This document shows, one piece after another, positions 60,566 to 64,000 of a DNA stretch of 64,000 nt. Positions within the stretch are counted from its first letter, which is position 1. Each line of letters opens with the position of its first letter. Both the position numbers and the translations under genes were made by a program. Under the pieces are notes generated by a model. The model ran no database searches, was not told the origin of the DNA, and saw nothing but the letters and a program-made list of their open reading frames with translations. The DNA is from an uncultured Desulfobulbaceae bacterium (GTDB lineage: Bacteria; Desulfobacterota; Desulfobulbia; Desulfobulbales; Desulfocapsaceae), in contig CAISPV010000003.1 in assembly GCA_903887485.1 (NCBI GenBank), positions 26,133 to 90,132 on the forward strand, in the 5' to 3' direction.

Positions 60566-61285
60566 CTATTCCTGGTCTTCCGGCGCCTGATAGTAGATGA
60601 TGCGTTGACAGACCGGGCAATCGAGGTGTCGATCTCCGCGCAGGAGGATGTTAAATTGCTGAGGAGGGATACTCATGAAGCAGCCCTGACAGACACCCGC
60701 AAGGACATTGACCACAGCCAGGCCCTTGCGCCGTTCTCGCAGGATATTGTATTTGTTGAGAAGTTTCCCCTCAACTTCACTGGCGTATTTCTGCCGTTTG
60801 CTGTCTTGTCCTTGTTTGTTTTTGTGAATGGCCTCAATGGCCTCTTTGGTTTTGGCTGTTTCTGCCACCAGGTTTTTTGCTTCTTCCTGTAAGAGTTCCT
60901 GTTGTCTGGTGATCTGGGCCGTCAGGGATTCCACTTCTTCCATGATGGCGACAATTTTTTCCTCTTTTTCCTTGATGCTTCGCTTGCCATCTTCGATTTC
61001 CTTGAGCAGGGCGGTCTGTTCCCGTCCGGTCTGGACCTGCATCATCTTTGATTGGCGGGACTTTACATGGGCCAGGTCCTCGCTCAGTTCAAGATCCAAG
61101 GTGCGGTGTTCTTTTTCCAGAGTGTTGATCTGCTCATGGAGATCGTCAATATCAGCCTCCCGTTGGGTGAGCATGGCGCTTTGCTGCTCAAGGGCGTCCT
61201 GTTTCTGTTGTATCTCATTGTCAATGGTGTCAAGGTGCAGGTCAATTTTTTGTAGTGAAATGAGTTGCGAGATGACTTCGTTCAA
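60566..61285 (-). CDS. Coiled-coil protein with C-terminal C4 zinc ribbon (DUF164-type)
   Basis: Long coiled coil then VCQGCFMSIPPQQFNILLRGDRHLDCPVCQRIIYY. Confidence 0.9.
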   Translation of the reverse strand: MNEVISQLISLQKIDLHLDTIDNEIQQKQDALEQQSAMLTQREADIDDLHEQINTLEKEHRTLDLELSEDLAHVKSRQSKMMQVQTGREQTALLKEIEDGKRSIKEKEEKIVAIMEEVESLTAQITRQQELLQEEAKNLVAETAKTKEAIEAIHKNKQGQDSKRQKYASEVEGKLLNKYNILRERRKGLAVVNVLAGVCQGCFMSIPPQQFNILLRGDRHLDCPVCQRIIYYQAPEDQE

Positions 61286-61320
61286 GGTGGCTCTCCTGGG
61301 TCGCTTAGTTGGGTGAAATG

Positions 61321-62148
61321 TTATATGAAATTATTTTTGTGGTTGCAGGTAAAAGGGTGTCTTTCGGTCTGGGTCAAGAATACGTCCAGCGACCAGTTGT
61401 TGGCCGTGGCCCATTCTTGTATCCTGCCTTGCAGGAAAGGCATAACTGGTTGTTCGGTGCCATAATGGGTGCCATCGATGATACAGAATCCACATTCTTC
61501 TGCCCAGCGGGCGGTGCTGTGTTTGATTTCTGCCGAAAGATAGATGTCTGCACCCCGCGCTCGTGCGGTCTCTGCAAGCTCTGATCCGCTGCCGCCGCAG
61601 AGGGCCATTGTCTTGATTTGTTCTGGTATTGTGCCGGCTATCTGGATGGTTTCGAGCTGTAAGGCATGGAAGAGTCTGTCCATCAATGCAGGGGCAGAAA
61701 GCGGGGGATCAAAGATGCCTATGCGGCCCATTCCGGTTGCTTTTGTTTCTTCCATTGTTCCGGGACGAAGCGGGGCCAGGGCGGTAAGGCCAAGGGCTAA
61801 GGCCAGGGCATCGTTTGTTCCTTCGGCGGCATTATCAAGATTGGTGTGGCAACTGATAATGTTGATCTTGTGGGTCAACGCTTTTTCAAGAAAGATGCCG
61901 CCAGGGGAGTTGGTGATGATCGAGGTCAGGGGATGGAAGATGCAGGGGTGGTGAGTGATAAGGGTGTTTGCCCCAAGGGCAATGGCTTCGTCCAGAAGTT
62001 GAAGGCCTGGGTCAAGTCCAAGCAGGATCGAGGTGACGCGCGCCTCTGGATCGCCTGCAAGCAGCCCGACATTATCCCAGCTTTCAGCAAGAGAAAAGGG
62101 GGCAAGCTGATCAAGGCAGGCAAGGATATGCTTGATTTGCACCTTCAT
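61321..62148 (-). CDS. Nif3-like dinuclear metal center protein
   Basis: LAESWDNVGLLAGDP, NTLITHHPCIFHPL, IISCHTNLDNAAEGTNDALA, CGGSGSELAETARARGADIYLSAEIKHS. Confidence 0.93.
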   Translation of the reverse strand: MKVQIKHILACLDQLAPFSLAESWDNVGLLAGDPEARVTSILLGLDPGLQLLDEAIALGANTLITHHPCIFHPLTSIITNSPGGIFLEKALTHKINIISCHTNLDNAAEGTNDALALALGLTALAPLRPGTMEETKATGMGRIGIFDPPLSAPALMDRLFHALQLETIQIAGTIPEQIKTMALCGGSGSELAETARARGADIYLSAEIKHSTARWAEECGFCIIDGTHYGTEQPVMPFLQGRIQEWATANNWSLDVFLTQTERHPFTCNHKNNFI

Positions 62149-62184
62149 GTTGTCTGCCTCTGGCCGGAGTGTGCGGCAGGCAAT

Positions 62185-62222
62185 AAAAAAAGGTACATCC
62201 CGGGAGGGGTGTACCTTTTTAT
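62185..62222 (-). terminator. Terminator downstream of tRNA-Met (potentially bidirectional)
   Basis: aaaaaggtac ... gtaccttttt stem with T runs in either direction. Confidence 0.8.
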
Positions 62223-62372
62223 TTCATTTCGCCTGAGCCAGAGGTGATCATCCTTGATGGCCAGATTGCGTATGGGAACTGTTGCCTTCCCTGTTTTGTT
62301 TGTGAGAGCAGATAATGTATTCAAGGAACCTGGTGGTTGGATGCAGATTCTGTAGCAAGATTCTCTGTTAAT

Positions 62373-62449
62373 TGGTGGGCGCAGTAGGACTCGAACCTAC
62401 GACCGACCGGTTATGAGCCGGTGGCTCTAGCCAGCTGAGCTATGCGCCC
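62373..62449 (-). tRNA. tRNA-Met (anticodon CAT), CCA encoded
   Basis: Minus strand gggcgcatagctcagctggctagagccaccggctcataaccggtcggtcgtaggttcgagtcctactgcgcccacca; cloverleaf arms complete, anticodon loop ctcataa. Confidence 0.94.
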
Positions 62450-62873
62450 TTTCTGACAACAAACCTGTTACTATACGGGCAGGATGTCGGTATTGTCAAC
62501 AAAAAAAGGTTGTTTTGTGAGGAGCAAGTAAATTGTTGAGAGTTATTGTGTGGAATCTCTTCGGTTTTAACGAGGGGCAAGGAGATGGTATAGGTGCTTG
62601 GTGTGGTCGATAGGACATTTTGAAGGTATTCAATTTAGACGATGAAGAGGAGCGGGATGACAGACCGGCAAGTGACTGAGTTGGATTTCATACAGGTGGT
62701 GCTGGTGGAGGACGAGATAGATTCTGGCAGAATGAATGGTTTTTTGAAATAAAAACTATGGCTAACCTCGTGTTGACAAGAGATTGGGCGTGTAGTTTTA
62801 TAATTTGAATGTTAGTGAAAATTCGAGGAAATGATGTGGCCGGATATGAAACCCTTTTGCCCCTTAATTGCTG

Positions 62874-64000
62874 ATGAGCAAGCATAAGCCCAAAATACTC
62901 ATTATTGATGATGAACCGGTAATCGGTTTGATGATGACTGATATCCTCAAAGATGAGGGGTATGCTCTCTTTTTTGCAGTTGATGGGCGGGATGGTCTGG
63001 CCAAAGCCAACTCCATTCATCCGGATCTTATCTTCCTGGATATGTGCATGCCGGTTCTTGATGGGGTTGGTTTTCTGAAGAAATTGAACGAACAGGGGAA
63101 GTTATCCTGTCCTATTCTTGCTATCACTGCCTATGAAGATGATGTGGCCCTGAGTGAATGTTTTGATCAGGGGATCTTTTCTTTGATTCGCAAACCCTTT
63201 CATGCTTCCGAAATCATTGCTCTTTGTCGCCGCTATACCAAGCTTACCGAGATCAAAAATCGGCTTTCCTTCAACCTGGAGACGGTTGCATTTCTGAGTA
63301 AACAGGCCTCATCTTTTGGTCTCGATAGCATGGAGGAACAGGACTTGATTGAGGCCATTCCCTTGCCGATCTTCGTCAAAAATCGGGAGCGGGTACTGGT
63401 CCAAGTCAACAAGGCGTTCGAGACTTTTACCGGTCTTGATCGAGGTGCAATTGTGGGTAAGACCTGCGAGGAGATCAGTTGTGACCGGCAGTTTATTACC
63501 AATGATCATGAAACTGAATCTACTCTTGTCGTGGAAGGCCATCTTGCCTGCCATGAGCAGGTGGTTACGGATCGACAGGGCAAGCCGCAGGAGGTAATTA
63601 TCTGCCGTTCTGTTGTTGTCAACGGAACCAATAGCCAGCCGGTAGCGATCCTTGGGATCATGATTGATATCACTGAGTTTGGTTTTTCCTCTTTTAAAAA
63701 GATGTTGGCGAACAGCTATCCGAGTCTTTCGCCCAGAGAACGCGAAGTGGCCAATCTGGTCAGGCTGGGGATGAGCAATAAGGAGGTCGCCCAGCAACTC
63801 AATATTGCCCTCTGCACCGTGGAGTATCATCGGACCAATCTGCGGGAGAAGCTGGGGTTAAAAAAGGCTATGTTCCCTTTAAGTGTTGAAACTGCCCCAG
63901 AGAAATGGCGAGCAAAGACTCTGGTGAAATTTGGGGATGTTGCTCAAGAGAACGCCGCCACCCCAGATAATTCGACAGATACTTTGTGGCTACACCATGA
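62874..64000 (+). CDS. Response regulator - PAS - LuxR-type HTH protein, truncated by window edge
   Basis: Hand translation: MSKHKPKILIIDDEPVIGLMMTDILKDEGY...LIFLDMCMPVLDGVGF...IRKPFH; PAS-like IPLPIFVKNRERVLVQVNKAFETFTGL; HTH LSPREREVANLVRLGMSNKEVAQQLNIALCTVEYHRTNLREKLGL. No stop before 64000. Confidence 0.88.
   Translation, partial: MSKHKPKILIIDDEPVIGLMMTDILKDEGYALFFAVDGRDGLAKANSIHPDLIFLDMCMPVLDGVGFLKKLNEQGKLSCPILAITAYEDDVALSECFDQGIFSLIRKPFHASEIIALCRRYTKLTEIKNRLSFNLETVAFLSKQASSFGLDSMEEQDLIEAIPLPIFVKNRERVLVQVNKAFETFTGLDRGAIVGKTCEEISCDRQFITNDHETESTLVVEGHLACHEQVVTDRQGKPQEVIICRSVVVNGTNSQPVAILGIMIDITEFGFSSFKKMLANSYPSLSPREREVANLVRLGMSNKEVAQQLNIALCTVEYHRTNLREKLGLKKAMFPLSVETAPEKWRAKTLVKFGDVAQENAATPDNSTDTLWLHH

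Noticed and set aside
60180-60590. Plus-strand ORFs 60180-60590 and 60280-60519
   Set aside because: Region is the RNase P RNA on the minus strand; ORFs are spurious.

Overview
This 64 kb window looks like a bacterial chromosome, mostly densely packed housekeeping genes. The gene content (DsrC, CbiK-type chelatase, selenocysteine-containing SelD, fused IspDF, lptA-lptB-rpoN) suggests a Desulfobulbales-like sulfur-metabolising deltaproteobacterium; that taxonomy is inference. Recognised features include speA-speB, citrate synthase, a type II P-type ATPase with a tandem Usp protein, a Zn/Mn-type ABC transporter, hslO, ligA, a sirC-ccsA-like-hemA cluster, surA-like and recO genes, birA, lptA-lptB-rpoN, purF, selD, ispDF, rnpB and tRNA-Met(CAT). 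A short accessory patch at about 24.6-27.7 kb holds VapBC, a decayed IS4-type transposase, a DUF2442/DUF4160 pair and a probable HipA C-terminal remnant. The most interesting signals are: (1) a family of about 75-155 bp multi-hairpin repeats (6.6, 20.5, 47.7 and 60.0 kb), each abutting the 3' end of a minus-strand gene and in three cases containing its stop codon; (2) selD with an in-frame TGA selenocysteine codon and a downstream hairpin, whose N-terminus the ORF track misses; (3) a tightly coupled SH3 / Tat-type M48 protease / CHASE2-cyclase cluster behind a tandem-GAF HD-GYP protein; (4) a 1379-aa membrane protein with apparently duplicated halves directly after dsrC. Two edge CDSs (PreP-like M16 peptidase at the left, RR-PAS-LuxR at the right) are absent from the ORF track because they run off the window.
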